Shown here: piece after piece, positions 17,467 to 27,107 of the stretch | How the letters are laid out: the number at the start of each line of letters is the position of its first letter | Numbering within the stretch: the stretch's first letter is position 1 | Assembly (NCBI RefSeq): GCF_002013915.1 | Contig: NZ_MBTF01000036.1 | Location: forward strand, 1 to 64,000 | Length of the DNA stretch: 64,000 bases | Direction of reading: 5' to 3' | Source: Mucilaginibacter pedocola | GTDB lineage: Bacteria > Bacteroidota > Bacteroidia > Sphingobacteriales > Sphingobacteriaceae | Made by a program: the position numbers and the translations under genes | Notes under the pieces: model-generated | Databases searched by the model: none | The model's input: only the letters and a program-made list of their open reading frames with translations | What the model was told of the DNA's origin: nothing

Positions 17467-17500
17467 TTTGTCACCCATACCTTATAAAATTTTACTTTTG
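17467..17500 (+). promoter_or_regulatory. Promoter of the act/cox respiratory operon
   Basis: TTTG (17467-17470), 22 bases, then TACTTTTG (17493-17500), matching the Bacteroidota -33/-7 consensus. It predicts a start near 17507 and a 5' leader of about 77 bases before actA. Confidence 0.65.
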
Positions 17501-17583
17501 TGGCTGTAAAAGTGGCTAAAACGTAATTCACTACGTCAGTTTAACTCATTAACTATTATAATTATTTAGCATAAATACACTTT

Positions 17584-18858
17584 ATGAGAAATATCTCATT
17601 GATTCTTAAACAGTTCTCGAAGTCGGTTTTGCTGGTTGCAGGCATTGCGCTATGCGGGCTTACTGCAAATGCACAGGCCGATGCGGCAAAAGGGGAAGCT
17701 ATCTTCAAAGCCAAATGTACCGCCTGCCACAAAGTAGAAACCCGTATGGTTGGCCCGGCTCTTGGCCCTCAACTTACCCAGGAAACTGACGATGCCTATC
17801 TAACCAAGTGGATCCAAAACAACCAGGCCCTTATCGCCGCAAAAGATCCAAAAGCACTTAAAATTTTTAACGAGTACAACCAGGCAGGTATGACGGTTTT
17901 TGCCGAACTATCTGATGCTGATGTTGCCAACGTTATCCACTACGTACGTGAGGATTGGAAAAAACAACAGGAAGCAAAAGCTAAAGGACCTGCCGGTGGC
18001 GGTGCTGCTGCAGAAGATGCAGGCCCAAGCAACCTGGTTATCCTTGCACTTATCGGCGTTATCGTTATTGCCTTCATCGTTATCCTGGTATTAAACAGGG
18101 TTATCGGTACGTTGGAAAACTTGCTGACCAAAAACAAAGATACCCTGGTATTTGAGGAAGAGGTTGAAGAAGAAAAAGAAAAAACCGACAAGTTTGCAGG
18201 CGTTAAAAAAGCGCTGAAGAACAAGAAACTTGTTTTCTTTATTGTGCTCTGCGGTGTTATAGCTTTGGGTAGCTTTAGCTGGGTTACTATGTGGAACACC
18301 AATATGCACCAGGGTTACCAACCGGTACAGCCAATTAAATACTCGCACAAACTGCACGCCGGTACCATGAAAATTGAGTGCCAGTACTGCCACACCGGTG
18401 CGTTCAAATCTAAAAACGCTTCTATCCCGTCGCTTAACGTTTGTATGAACTGCCACAAGGCTGTTAAAACCGAGTCGCCGGAAATACAGAAAATATACAC
18501 TGCGCTGGGTTACGATCCGCAAACTCAGAAATACGACAGCACTAAAGCACAGCCTATCCAGTGGGTACGTATCCACAACCTGCCCGACCTGGCTTACTTT
18601 AACCACTCGCAGCACGTAGTAGTTGGCGGCGTTAAATGCCAAAAATGCCACGGTGAAGTGCAGGAAATGCAGGAAGTATACCAATACTCGCCGCTTACCA
18701 TGAAATGGTGTATACAGTGCCACAAACGTACTAACGTGAACTCTAAAGGCAACGGTTACTACGATAAGATATTGGCTATGCACAACGATATCAAAAAAGG
18801 TAAGAAACTTACCGTTGATGTATTGGGCGGTATAGAGTGCGGCAAGTGCCACTATTAA
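17584..18858 (+). CDS. actA: Alternative complex III subunit A, hexaheme cytochrome c (ActA with extra N-terminal cytochrome domain)
   Basis: A 424-residue protein anchored by membrane helices at about 148-170 and 215-237. Residues 30-123 are a mono-heme cytochrome c domain (signal sequence 1-30, heme at C45-T-A-C-H49, likely Met ligand M103). The large C-terminal periplasmic part has five CxxCH sites at 266-270, 287-291, 352-356, 376-380 and 419-423, the pentaheme ActA core. In the complex, ActA and ActE carry electrons from the quinol-oxidising part to the oxidase. A highly acidic stretch (EEEVEEEKEKTD, about 191-202) links the two halves. The fused extra cytochrome is a Bacteroidota-type arrangement. 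First gene of the operon. Confidence 0.95.
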   Translation: MRNISLILKQFSKSVLLVAGIALCGLTANAQADAAKGEAIFKAKCTACHKVETRMVGPALGPQLTQETDDAYLTKWIQNNQALIAAKDPKALKIFNEYNQAGMTVFAELSDADVANVIHYVREDWKKQQEAKAKGPAGGGAAAEDAGPSNLVILALIGVIVIAFIVILVLNRVIGTLENLLTKNKDTLVFEEEVEEEKEKTDKFAGVKKALKNKKLVFFIVLCGVIALGSFSWVTMWNTNMHQGYQPVQPIKYSHKLHAGTMKIECQYCHTGAFKSKNASIPSLNVCMNCHKAVKTESPEIQKIYTALGYDPQTQKYDSTKAQPIQWVRIHNLPDLAYFNHSQHVVVGGVKCQKCHGEVQEMQEVYQYSPLTMKWCIQCHKRTNVNSKGNGYYDKILAMHNDIKKGKKLTVDVLGGIECGKCHY

Positions 18859-18900
18859 TAAACAAGAACAGAACTTAGCATTACAGTTTATATAACTTAA

Positions 18901-21900
18901 ATGGATAGCAATAAAACATACTGGAAAGGTTTAGAGGAACTAAACAGAACGCCAGAATTTGTTGAGAAAAATAAGCATGAGTTTGCGGAGCCGATACCTA
19001 TTGAAGAGGTTTTAAGCGGAGGCGGATTATCGGCAAAAACACCACGCCGCGACTTTTTGAAGGCGCTTGGTTTTGGTGTGGGTGCGGTAACTCTTGCAGC
19101 CTGCCAAAAGGTTCCGGTACACAAATCTATCCCGTACTTGGTAAAACCAGAGGAGGTTACTCCGGGTGTTGCCAACTACTACTCTTCAACATACGAAGGC
19201 AGTGCAATACTTGTAAAAACCCGCGAGGGCAGGCCAATTAAGGTTGAGGGTAACCCCGGCGACCTTTTATCAAAAGGCGGCTTAAGCGCGCAGGCACAGG
19301 CATCGGTACTGGAGTTGTATGATAACAACCGCGTTAAAGACCCTAAGCTAAACGGCAACACTACAGGTTGGCCACAGCTTGATAAATATGTAAAAGACGA
19401 ACTTGCTGCTATTAAAGCCTCTGGTAAAAAAATCAGCATCGTATCGTCAACGGTACATAGCCCTTCTACCTTAGCTGTTATTGCCGATTTTATACTGGCT
19501 TTCCCTACTGCTACCCACGTTACTTACGATGCAGTATCATACACAGGTATTATCCAGGCAAACAAAAACAGCTTTGGTAAAGCAGTAGTACCTCACTACA
19601 ACTTTGGTAATGCCGATGTAATTGTAAGCTTCGGTGCCGATTTCCTGGGTACCTGGATATCAGGCGAAGAGTTTACTACGCAATACGTAAAAAACCGCAA
19701 CAGCAAATCGCTGGAAGAAAAGAAAATGTCGCGCCACATCCAGTTCGAAGCTGGTATGAGCATGACAGGTACTAACGCCGACGTTCGTTTGCCAATAAAA
19801 GCATCTGAAGAAGGTATAGCACTAATGAACCTGTACAACGCCCTAACCGGCACTACTTTACCGGGTTCAAAAAAATTAACCAACGCAAACGCTGATAAAG
19901 CAATTGTACTGGCCGCTAAAGAACTTTTGGCAGCAAAAGGCAAAGCATTGGTAGTTGCAGGCTCTAACGATGTATCTATCCAAACTTTAGTAAACGCCAT
20001 CAACTCCCTGCTGGGTAGCTACGGCACTACTATCGATCTGGATGCTCCATCGCGCCAATACGCAGGTAACGATACTGTATGGGCACAATTTATTGCCGAT
20101 GCAAAAGCTGGCCAGGTTGATGCCGTATTCTTCCTGGATGCTAACCCCGCTTACGATTACTACAATACAAAAGAGATAGAAGCTGCACTTGCTAAAGTAC
20201 GTGTAAAAGTAACTTTCTCTGACCAGGCCGATGAAACTTCGGCACTTTGTACCGCTGTAGCGCCAAACCACCACTACTTAGAGTCGTGGGGTGATGATAG
20301 CGCTATTGAAGGTTACTACACCGTAATGCAGCCAACCATTAACCCGGTAGGCAACACCCGCCAGGCAGAAGAAAGCCTGTTGCTGTGGAGCGATAACGCG
20401 GTAAAAAGCTATTACACTTACGTTCGCAATAACTGGGACACCAACTTATTGGCCAAAGGCGGCTTAGCAGGCCAGGCTGGTTGGGAAGCCCTTTTGCAAA
20501 AAGGCTTCATCAACGCAGCACCGGTTGCAGCAGGCACTTACAGCTTTGCTTTAGACCTTAATGCTGTTGCACAAACCATCATCAGCCAAAGCGCTAAAGT
20601 AGCAGCTGCAGGCAAATTCGAATTGCAGGTTTACCAAACACCAGCAATGCGCGATGGTAAAAAAGCTAACAACCCATGGTTGCAGGAATTGCCTGACCCG
20701 GTATCTAAAGTTACCTGGGATAACTTTGCTGCAATGGCCATTGCCGATGTGAAAGAGATGGGCCTGGAAGAATTCCAGGTAATTACCATCAAAGGTGCTA
20801 ACGGTTACACTATCGACCTGCCTGTATTGCCTCAACCGGGCCAGGCAAGGGGAACCATATCGGTGGCTGTTGGTTACGGCCGCACCTCTGCCGGTTTGGT
20901 TGGTAACAACGTTGGTAAAAACGCATTCCCTTTCTACAACCTGCTTAATGGTACTTTCCAAACCGTTTCGGGTGTATCGGTAGAAAAAACAAGCGATATA
21001 TTCCCGCTTGCACAAACACAAACACACAGTTCATTTGAAGGCCGTACCGTTATCCGCGAAGCTACCTTTACCGAATACAAAAAGGATAAAGCAGCAGGTA
21101 TAGGCGAAGAAGAACACGAGAAATACGACCTTTGGGATAAGAGCGATGACGATGCAAGCCACGCACGCCCGGTTTACGACTGGGTTATGGCTATCGACCT
21201 GAATGCTTGTACCGGTTGCGGTGCCTGCGTTGTAGCTTGTAACGCCGAAAACAACATCCCTGTTGTTGGTAAGGCCGAGGTTGCCCGCCGTCGCGAAATG
21301 CACTGGATACGTATTGACCGTTACTACAGCTTCGAGCAAAACGGTGAGGCTAAAACAGACGGCCGTACAGGCATGGTTACTAAAGAAAAAGATATTGCTA
21401 AACTGCAAGACTTTGATAACGTAACCGTGGTACACCAGCCAATGCTTTGCCAGCACTGCGACCACGCACCTTGCGAAACTGTTTGCCCGGTATTGGCAAC
21501 CGTTCACTCGAGCGAAGGTTTGAACCAAATGGCTTACAACCGTTGCGTTGGTACACGTTACTGCGCAAACAACTGCCCTTACAAAGTTCGCCGCTTTAAC
21601 TGGTTTAACTACTGGAACGATAGCCGCTTTGATAACTACCTGAGCAACGAGCACACTCAATTGGTGTTGAACCCTGATGTTACTACCCGTTTCCGTGGTG
21701 TAATGGAAAAATGCTCGATGTGCGTACAGCGTATACAAGCAGGTAAGCTGAAAGCTAAAATAGAAAAACGCCCATTGGCCGATGGCGAAGTTAAAATGGC
21801 CTGCGAGCAAACTTGTTCGGCAAATGCAATTGTATTTGGTAACCGTAACGATCCTAACTCTGCAGTTTCGAAGGCTTTGGCCAGCGAGCGTACTTACTAC

Positions 21901-21981
21901 GTACTGGAAGAGTTGAACGTGAAACCGGGTATTGGCTACCAGGTGAAGGTTAGGAACACGATATCAGAATTACACGCTTAA
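18901..21981 (+). CDS. actB: Alternative complex III subunit B (TAT-variant molybdopterin-oxidoreductase-like, Fe-S)
   Basis: A 1026-residue periplasmic iron-sulfur subunit. A Tat-like signal with twin Arg R49-R50 (TPRRDFLKALGFG) sits about 48 residues inside the N-terminus, the TAT-variant form typical of ActB. Residues about 90-700 resemble a molybdopterin oxidoreductase but are not expected to bind Mo. The C-terminal domain is ferredoxin-like, with cysteine clusters at about 768-780 (CTGCGACVVAC), 850-862 (CQHCDHAPCETVC), 882-890 (CVGTRYCANNC), 938 (CSMC) and 968 (CEQTC), enough for three to four clusters. It relays electrons from menaquinol at ActC/ActF to the hemes. It lies 42 bases after actA and 22 before actC. 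Confidence 0.95.
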   Translation: MDSNKTYWKGLEELNRTPEFVEKNKHEFAEPIPIEEVLSGGGLSAKTPRRDFLKALGFGVGAVTLAACQKVPVHKSIPYLVKPEEVTPGVANYYSSTYEGSAILVKTREGRPIKVEGNPGDLLSKGGLSAQAQASVLELYDNNRVKDPKLNGNTTGWPQLDKYVKDELAAIKASGKKISIVSSTVHSPSTLAVIADFILAFPTATHVTYDAVSYTGIIQANKNSFGKAVVPHYNFGNADVIVSFGADFLGTWISGEEFTTQYVKNRNSKSLEEKKMSRHIQFEAGMSMTGTNADVRLPIKASEEGIALMNLYNALTGTTLPGSKKLTNANADKAIVLAAKELLAAKGKALVVAGSNDVSIQTLVNAINSLLGSYGTTIDLDAPSRQYAGNDTVWAQFIADAKAGQVDAVFFLDANPAYDYYNTKEIEAALAKVRVKVTFSDQADETSALCTAVAPNHHYLESWGDDSAIEGYYTVMQPTINPVGNTRQAEESLLLWSDNAVKSYYTYVRNNWDTNLLAKGGLAGQAGWEALLQKGFINAAPVAAGTYSFALDLNAVAQTIISQSAKVAAAGKFELQVYQTPAMRDGKKANNPWLQELPDPVSKVTWDNFAAMAIADVKEMGLEEFQVITIKGANGYTIDLPVLPQPGQARGTISVAVGYGRTSAGLVGNNVGKNAFPFYNLLNGTFQTVSGVSVEKTSDIFPLAQTQTHSSFEGRTVIREATFTEYKKDKAAGIGEEEHEKYDLWDKSDDDASHARPVYDWVMAIDLNACTGCGACVVACNAENNIPVVGKAEVARRREMHWIRIDRYYSFEQNGEAKTDGRTGMVTKEKDIAKLQDFDNVTVVHQPMLCQHCDHAPCETVCPVLATVHSSEGLNQMAYNRCVGTRYCANNCPYKVRRFNWFNYWNDSRFDNYLSNEHTQLVLNPDVTTRFRGVMEKCSMCVQRIQAGKLKAKIEKRPLADGEVKMACEQTCSANAIVFGNRNDPNSAVSKALASERTYYVLEELNVKPGIGYQVKVRNTISELHA

Positions 21982-22003
21982 TTACTACAAGAGATTTATA
22001 TAT

Positions 22004-23473
22004 ATGGCATCTCACAGTGAATCGATAATCAGGGAACCGTTAATTACGGGCAAGAATATCACCTATGCCCAAATTACTAACGAGGTATTAAACCCTGTAG
22101 AAAATAAACCCAATAAGGCCTGGTGGATCGGCTTCGTAGTTGCATCCCTTGGTGCTATGCTTTGGGTAGTGTCTATCAGCTTTACCTTTTGGTTTGGCTT
22201 AGGCTCATGGGGCTTAAATAAAACAGTAGGCTGGGCCTGGGACATCACCGGTTTCGTGTGGTGGGTAGGTATAGGCCACGCCGGTACGCTTATTTCGGCG
22301 GTACTGTTGCTCTTCCGCCAAAACTGGCGTAACTCCATCAACCGCTCGGCAGAGGCGATGACCATTTTCGCGGTAATTTGCGCCGCCACATACATTGTGG
22401 CGCACATGGGCCGCCCATGGTTAGCTTACTTCTGTTTACCATTACCCAACCAGTACGTACTTTGGGTAAACTGGAACTCGGCGCTGATGATGGACGTGTT
22501 TGCGATATCAACTTACTTCTCGGTATCATTAGTATTCTGGTACACCGGTTTGTTGCCCGATATTGCTTCCATCCGTGACCGCGCTACCGGCCTTCGCCGC
22601 CGTATTTACTCGATACTTTCATTCGGTTGGACAGGCTCGGTAAAAACCTGGCAGCGTTTTGAAACTGTATCGTTGATACTTGCAGGTATCTCTACACCGC
22701 TGGTACTTTCGGTACACACCATCGTATCTTTCGACTTTGCTACCTCCCTTGAACCGGGATGGCACACAACCATATTCCCGCCATACTTCGTTGCGGGTGC
22801 TATCTTCTCGGGTTTCGCCATGGTGCAAACGCTATTGCTGGTTACCCGTAAGGTATTAGGTTTAGAGAACTACATCACCATGTTCCACATCGAATCGATG
22901 AACAAGATCATCATGCTTACCGGTTCTATCGTGGGTGTGGCTTACATCACCGAGTTCTTCATCGCATGGTACTCTGGTGTAGAATATGAGCAATACGCTT
23001 TCATCAACCGCGCAACTGGTCCGTACTGGTGGGCATACTGGAGCATGATGAGCTGCAACGTAATTTCGCCGCAGTTATTCTGGTCGGCTAAATTGCGCCG
23101 CAACATCAAGTTCTCATGGGCACTTTCTATCGTGGTGAACATTGGTATGTGGTTCGAGCGTTTCGTAATTATCGTTACCTCGCTGCACCGCGACTACATC
23201 CCATCGAGCTGGGCTATGTTCTACCCAACCTGGATAGACGTAGGTGTGTTTGTTGGATCAATCGGTTTGTTCTTCACCATGTTCCTGTTGTTCATCAGGG
23301 TATTGCCTTCAGTGGCTATGGCAGAGGTGAAACTGTTGCTGAAAACAGCCAGTGAGCAATCTAAAAAGAAACTGATAGACGAAGGCCACTTAGAGCCGGC
23401 GGAAGTTCAGTACTACAAAGAGTCGTTAGTGAAGTATGACAGTGTTGATATGTCTCAATACGAAAAAATATAA
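22004..23473 (+). CDS. actC: Alternative complex III subunit C (NrfD-like quinol-binding membrane subunit)
   Basis: A 489-residue integral membrane protein with about ten helices, of the NrfD/PsrC family. ActC carries a menaquinol-oxidation site and may contribute to proton translocation. After a cytosolic N-terminus (residues 1-40), typical segments include WWVGIGHAGTLISAVLLL (His in a buried helix), YIVAHMGRPWLAYF and GWHTTIFPPYFVAGAIFSG, each conserved in ActC. It forms a tight group with actD, whose start is 2 bases after this stop. Confidence 0.95.
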   Translation: MASHSESIIREPLITGKNITYAQITNEVLNPVENKPNKAWWIGFVVASLGAMLWVVSISFTFWFGLGSWGLNKTVGWAWDITGFVWWVGIGHAGTLISAVLLLFRQNWRNSINRSAEAMTIFAVICAATYIVAHMGRPWLAYFCLPLPNQYVLWVNWNSALMMDVFAISTYFSVSLVFWYTGLLPDIASIRDRATGLRRRIYSILSFGWTGSVKTWQRFETVSLILAGISTPLVLSVHTIVSFDFATSLEPGWHTTIFPPYFVAGAIFSGFAMVQTLLLVTRKVLGLENYITMFHIESMNKIIMLTGSIVGVAYITEFFIAWYSGVEYEQYAFINRATGPYWWAYWSMMSCNVISPQLFWSAKLRRNIKFSWALSIVVNIGMWFERFVIIVTSLHRDYIPSSWAMFYPTWIDVGVFVGSIGLFFTMFLLFIRVLPSVAMAEVKLLLKTASEQSKKKLIDEGHLEPAEVQYYKESLVKYDSVDMSQYEKI

Positions 23474-23475
23474 AA

Positions 23476-24012
23476 ATGAGCAACACAAAATTTATATTAG
23501 GCCTATTTGATGATCCCGATGAAATGATGCACGGGATAGAGAAGCTGCAAAAAAATAGCATCCCTATTTACGATGTATATACGCCAATGCCTATTCACGG
23601 TATCGAGGCTAAATTGGGCATAAAAGATTCGAGGTTGGGTTACGCTGCATTTTGCTTCGGTTGCCTTGGTGCTTCGGTTATCTTCAGCATTGTTTATTAT
23701 ACTTTGGTACACGATTGGCCAATGAACGTAGGCGGTAAGCCAAATTTCGCTATGCCTAACTTTGTACCATTTACCTTCGAGTGGACCATCCTGTTCACAG
23801 CCTTTGGTATGACGCTTACCTTCTTTGCCGCTACTCACCTTTTCCCGGGCCGTGCGCCAAGGGTAATGGACCTGCGTGCAACCGACGACCGTTTTATTAT
23901 AGCTGTTGATGCGAAAGGTAACGTACCTCACGAGGATATCACTAATTTATTAAAAGAAGCAGGCGCTGTAGAAATAAAGCATAACAAGAGAAAATATGTT
24001 AGCTATGAATAA
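23476..24012 (+). CDS. actD: Alternative complex III subunit D (DUF3341)
   Basis: A 178-residue DUF3341 protein. A cytosolic N-terminal domain (KFILGLFDDPDEMMHGIEKL, then VYTPMPIHGIE) is followed by two helices (about 55-80 and 95-122) and a cytosolic C-terminus (DDRFIIAVDAKG ... LLKEAGAVEIK). ActD is a structural subunit of the complex without cofactors. Its end overlaps the start of actE, so the two are probably translationally coupled. Confidence 0.94.
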   Translation: MSNTKFILGLFDDPDEMMHGIEKLQKNSIPIYDVYTPMPIHGIEAKLGIKDSRLGYAAFCFGCLGASVIFSIVYYTLVHDWPMNVGGKPNFAMPNFVPFTFEWTILFTAFGMTLTFFAATHLFPGRAPRVMDLRATDDRFIIAVDAKGNVPHEDITNLLKEAGAVEIKHNKRKYVSYE

Positions 24013-24580
24013 GATCAAAATATTGGGCACAACAGCTATCGTTATTGCTGCATCTATTGTAGCAACATCGTGCAAAGATAGGCGCAGCACAGGCTGGGAA
24101 TATGCTCCCAATATGTACGAACATACCGCATACGACCCCGACCAACCAAACTCGCAATTTAAAGACGGCAAAACTGCACAGGTTCCGCCGGCAGGTACTA
24201 TACCGGTGGGTTTCAAAAAATTCGATTACCCTAACACACGTGAAGGTTACGATAAAGCCAGCCTGGAAGTAGCCAGCCTGATAGCCCAAACACCAAAGCA
24301 TTTAGCTGAAGGTAAAGTGTTGTTCACTACTTTTTGCTCGCCATGCCACGGTACTACCGGCGAAGGCGATGGTTTGGTTGTAAAACATGGTTACCCGGCT
24401 CCGCCTTCGTATTCTAAAGGGCAATCATCGCGCGGTGGTGCTATGAAAGACCTTACCGACGGTAAAATTTATCACACTATCACCTACGGTGTAAACTCAA
24501 TGGGTTCGTACGCATCGCAAATTGCGCCTGAAGACCGCTGGAAAATAGTGATGTATGTTCACCAATTACAAAAATTATAA
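24005..24580 (+). CDS. actE: Alternative complex III subunit E (mono-heme cytochrome c lipoprotein)
   Basis: A 191-residue protein from ATG 24005 (an in-frame ATG at 23996 would add three residues). The lipoprotein signal ends IVATSC, with Cys as the lipidation site. One heme site, FCSPCHGTTGEGDG, lies near residues 111-115, with a probable Met ligand in NSMGSYASQI near residue 172. ActE is the terminal electron carrier of the complex toward the oxidase. It overlaps actD by 8 bases and precedes actF by 11. Confidence 0.93.
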   Translation: MNKIKILGTTAIVIAASIVATSCKDRRSTGWEYAPNMYEHTAYDPDQPNSQFKDGKTAQVPPAGTIPVGFKKFDYPNTREGYDKASLEVASLIAQTPKHLAEGKVLFTTFCSPCHGTTGEGDGLVVKHGYPAPPSYSKGQSSRGGAMKDLTDGKIYHTITYGVNSMGSYASQIAPEDRWKIVMYVHQLQKL

Positions 24581-24591
24581 GATCATTATTA

Positions 24592-25845
24592 ATGAAGACT
24601 CATAATAGTTTCGAAGAGACATTTAAATTTGAAGGCAGTGCCAAAACATGGAGTTTGGCTGCGCTTGCAGTTGGTGTTATTGCAGTGGCCATTGGCTTTG
24701 CAACCGGCCACGTTGCGCAAACCTTCAGCAACCTATTATTGATGTCGTACTACTTTGTGTGCGTATGTATAGCGGGCGTTTTCTTTTTAGCCTACCAATA
24801 CGTAGCGCAGGCAGGTTGGTCTGCATCGCTTATCAGGGTTCCGCAGGCATTTGCAAAAGTACTCCCTATAGCAAGTTTGGTATTGATACTGGTAGTTACT
24901 GCCGGTTTGTTTACCACCCACGAGGTACACGAGCATGGTAAAACCGAGGTTGAGCCATACCTTTATGCACACTGGGCTACTCATGGCCTTACCGACCCTA
25001 AAGCAGAAAACTACGATAAAATTATCGACGGTAAATCGGGTTTCCTTAACCTGAAATTCTTCTACGGTATGTTGGTTGTGTTTTTGGCAGCTTATAGCTA
25101 CTTCGGCTACGCGCTAACCAAAGCATCTAACGACGAAGATACCGAAGGCGGTATGCGTAACTACAACAAAAGCTTTGCTTTAGCTTGTACTTTCCTTGTA
25201 ATTTTCGGTTTCACCTTCCCGATATTTGCGTTCGGTACCATCATGTCTTTAGAGGCACACTGGTTCTCTACCATGTTCGGTTGGTATAACTTAGCTGCGA
25301 TGCACGTAAGCGGTGTTGCGGTAATCACACTTGTAATTATCCTTTTGCGTAAAAAAGGTTACATGGGCTGGTTATCTGAAAACCACCTGCACGATTTGGG
25401 TAAGATCATCTTTGGTTTCTCTATCTTCTGGACTTACGTTTGGTTCGCACAGTTCTTCCTGACCTGGTACGCCAACATTCCTGAGGAATCGGTTTATTTC
25501 TATATCCGTTGGGAGCCTGAGTACAAATTCTGGTTCTGGTTAAACATCGTAATGAACTTCTTGTCGCCATTGCTATTGTTAATGTCGCGCGATGCGAAAC
25601 GTATGACTAACCGCCTGATGTGGGTTTGTATATTGCTTATTGCAGGCCACTGGTTAGATTATTACATCATGATTATGCCGGGTACTGTAAAAGAGCACAG
25701 AGAATTTGGTTTTGCTGAAGTAGGTTCGTTCCTGGCATTTGGCGGCTTGTTTACTTTCCTGATGCTTACGCAGTTAAGCAAGTTTACATCGCTTATACCT
25801 AAAAAACATCCGTTCTTGCAAGAGAGCCTGCATCATCACATTTAA
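24592..25845 (+). CDS. actF: Alternative complex III subunit F (NrfD-like membrane subunit)
   Basis: A 417-residue membrane protein with about ten helices, related to ActC but shorter (quinol:cytochrome c oxidoreductase quinone-binding subunit 2). Segments such as HEVHEHGKTEVEPYLYAHWATHGLTDP (periplasmic loop), MSLEAHWFSTMFGWYNLAAMHVSGVA, and WYANIPEESVYFYIRWE are characteristic. It is the last subunit of the complex; the oxidase genes follow after 49 bases, possibly with an added internal promoter. Confidence 0.94.
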   Translation: MKTHNSFEETFKFEGSAKTWSLAALAVGVIAVAIGFATGHVAQTFSNLLLMSYYFVCVCIAGVFFLAYQYVAQAGWSASLIRVPQAFAKVLPIASLVLILVVTAGLFTTHEVHEHGKTEVEPYLYAHWATHGLTDPKAENYDKIIDGKSGFLNLKFFYGMLVVFLAAYSYFGYALTKASNDEDTEGGMRNYNKSFALACTFLVIFGFTFPIFAFGTIMSLEAHWFSTMFGWYNLAAMHVSGVAVITLVIILLRKKGYMGWLSENHLHDLGKIIFGFSIFWTYVWFAQFFLTWYANIPEESVYFYIRWEPEYKFWFWLNIVMNFLSPLLLLMSRDAKRMTNRLMWVCILLIAGHWLDYYIMIMPGTVKEHREFGFAEVGSFLAFGGLFTFLMLTQLSKFTSLIPKKHPFLQESLHHHI

Positions 25846-25852
25846 TAATTGT

Positions 25853-25860
25853 TATTTTTG
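25853..25860 (+). promoter_or_regulatory. Possible internal promoter (-7 element) before coxB
   Basis: TATTTTTG matches TAnnTTTG, 34 bases before the coxB ATG. This would allow oxidase expression apart from the act genes. No clear -33 element. Confidence 0.4.
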
Positions 25861-25894
25861 CACCAAAATACAGCATTCATATAAAGCCAATAAA

Positions 25895-27088
25895 ATGGGA
25901 TTCAAAAGTTTAATTAGTTCTAAAAAAATGCTTTCGCTTGTAGCTGCGTTCCTGCTGTTGGGTACCAACCTGCTTATGGCACAAGAGGCGCCTGCTGCGG
26001 CAGCTGCCACCGGCGATGCAGCTACCCCAAGTGTTTGGCTTGGCCCCGCATATTATATCTTACTATTTGCTGTGGTATGTTTTGCCATTGGCATTGTAGG
26101 CAAAATATTACGTGTATACGATCTTAGCCAGCAAATACAAGGTAAAAAGCCTATTAACTGGCATAATGTAATGGGCGTTTTATGCCTTATATTCCTGGTA
26201 GCGGGTATGTATGGTGCATACTGGTCGTTTACTGTACACGGTTCAATGATATTGCCTGGCGCAGCATCGGTACACGGTAAAAAGATCGACCAGATGTTCT
26301 GGACAACTACGGTACTTACCATGATCGTGTTTGTTATAACCCAGATATTACTGTTCACTTTCTTGTTCCGTTACCGTTACAATGCAAAACGCCGTGCACA
26401 CTTCCTGCCACACGATAACACTATCGAGAAAGTTTGGACCATTGCACCGGCTATCGTATTAACCATTTTGGTGATATTCGGTTTCTTCACTTGGCAGCAA
26501 ATTACCAATACGGTTGATGCCAAAGGCGAAACTGCTTCTATAGATGTTGATATTACAGGCCACCAGTTTGCATGGGAATTACGTTACCCGGGTACAGATG
26601 GTAAATTGGGTAAAACCAATTACAAACTGGTAACCGGTACTAATAAACTGGGTTTAGATTTCGCAGTTGATAAAAACACTTACGACGATTTGCAGGCCGA
26701 TACCATGGTATTGCCGGTAAACAAATCTATCAGATTAAATATCCACGCACAAGACGTTATCCATAGCGTTTACATGCCACACTTCCGCGTTCAGCTTAAC
26801 GCTGTACCGGGCTTGCCAACCTATTTTAAATTTACGCCAACTGTTACTACCGCAGAAATGCGCCGCCAGGAAGGCGACCCAACCTTCGAATACCTGGTTT
26901 ATTGCAATAAAATTTGCGGTGGTGCCCACTACAACATGAAAAAAGTTGTACGTATTGTATCAGAGGCCGAATACCAGGCATGGTTAGCAACACAGAAACC
27001 TTACATGACCGACCAGGTTAAAAAGGATCTGAAATTTGCCGAAACAAAACCGGCCGCAAAAGAAAACAGGTTAGCGTTAAACAATTAA
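25895..27088 (+). CDS. coxB: Cytochrome c oxidase subunit II (CuA)
   Basis: A 397-residue protein. The signal peptide runs to about residue 30; three further hydrophobic segments lie at about 45-70, 90-112 and 130-155, with a fourth around 185-205. The CuA cupredoxin domain follows: H290 (DVIHSVYMPHF), then C337, C341, H345 and M348 in YCNKICGGAHYNM, all CuA ligands present. There is no C-terminal heme c domain, so this is aa3-type and must receive electrons from ActA/ActE hemes or a soluble cytochrome. The N-terminal extra helices are usual for Bacteroidota. Confidence 0.95.
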   Translation: MGFKSLISSKKMLSLVAAFLLLGTNLLMAQEAPAAAAATGDAATPSVWLGPAYYILLFAVVCFAIGIVGKILRVYDLSQQIQGKKPINWHNVMGVLCLIFLVAGMYGAYWSFTVHGSMILPGAASVHGKKIDQMFWTTTVLTMIVFVITQILLFTFLFRYRYNAKRRAHFLPHDNTIEKVWTIAPAIVLTILVIFGFFTWQQITNTVDAKGETASIDVDITGHQFAWELRYPGTDGKLGKTNYKLVTGTNKLGLDFAVDKNTYDDLQADTMVLPVNKSIRLNIHAQDVIHSVYMPHFRVQLNAVPGLPTYFKFTPTVTTAEMRRQEGDPTFEYLVYCNKICGGAHYNMKKVVRIVSEAEYQAWLATQKPYMTDQVKKDLKFAETKPAAKENRLALNN

Positions 27089-27107
27089 TTCAAAAAGATT
27101 AGCGAGT

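Noticed and set aside
18091-18852. Long open frame on the minus strand inside actA (253 codons)
   Set aside because: It runs antisense to a gene with six clear heme sites and has no recognisable domain; it is a by-product of codon usage.
17584-18858. ActA as a fusion or assembly error
   Set aside because: The reading frame is continuous with even codon use, and both halves have proper heme sites and membrane helices; this is a natural architecture.
21031-21810. Long open frame on the minus strand inside actB (259 codons)
   Set aside because: It is antisense to the conserved Fe-S domain of ActB and has no family features.
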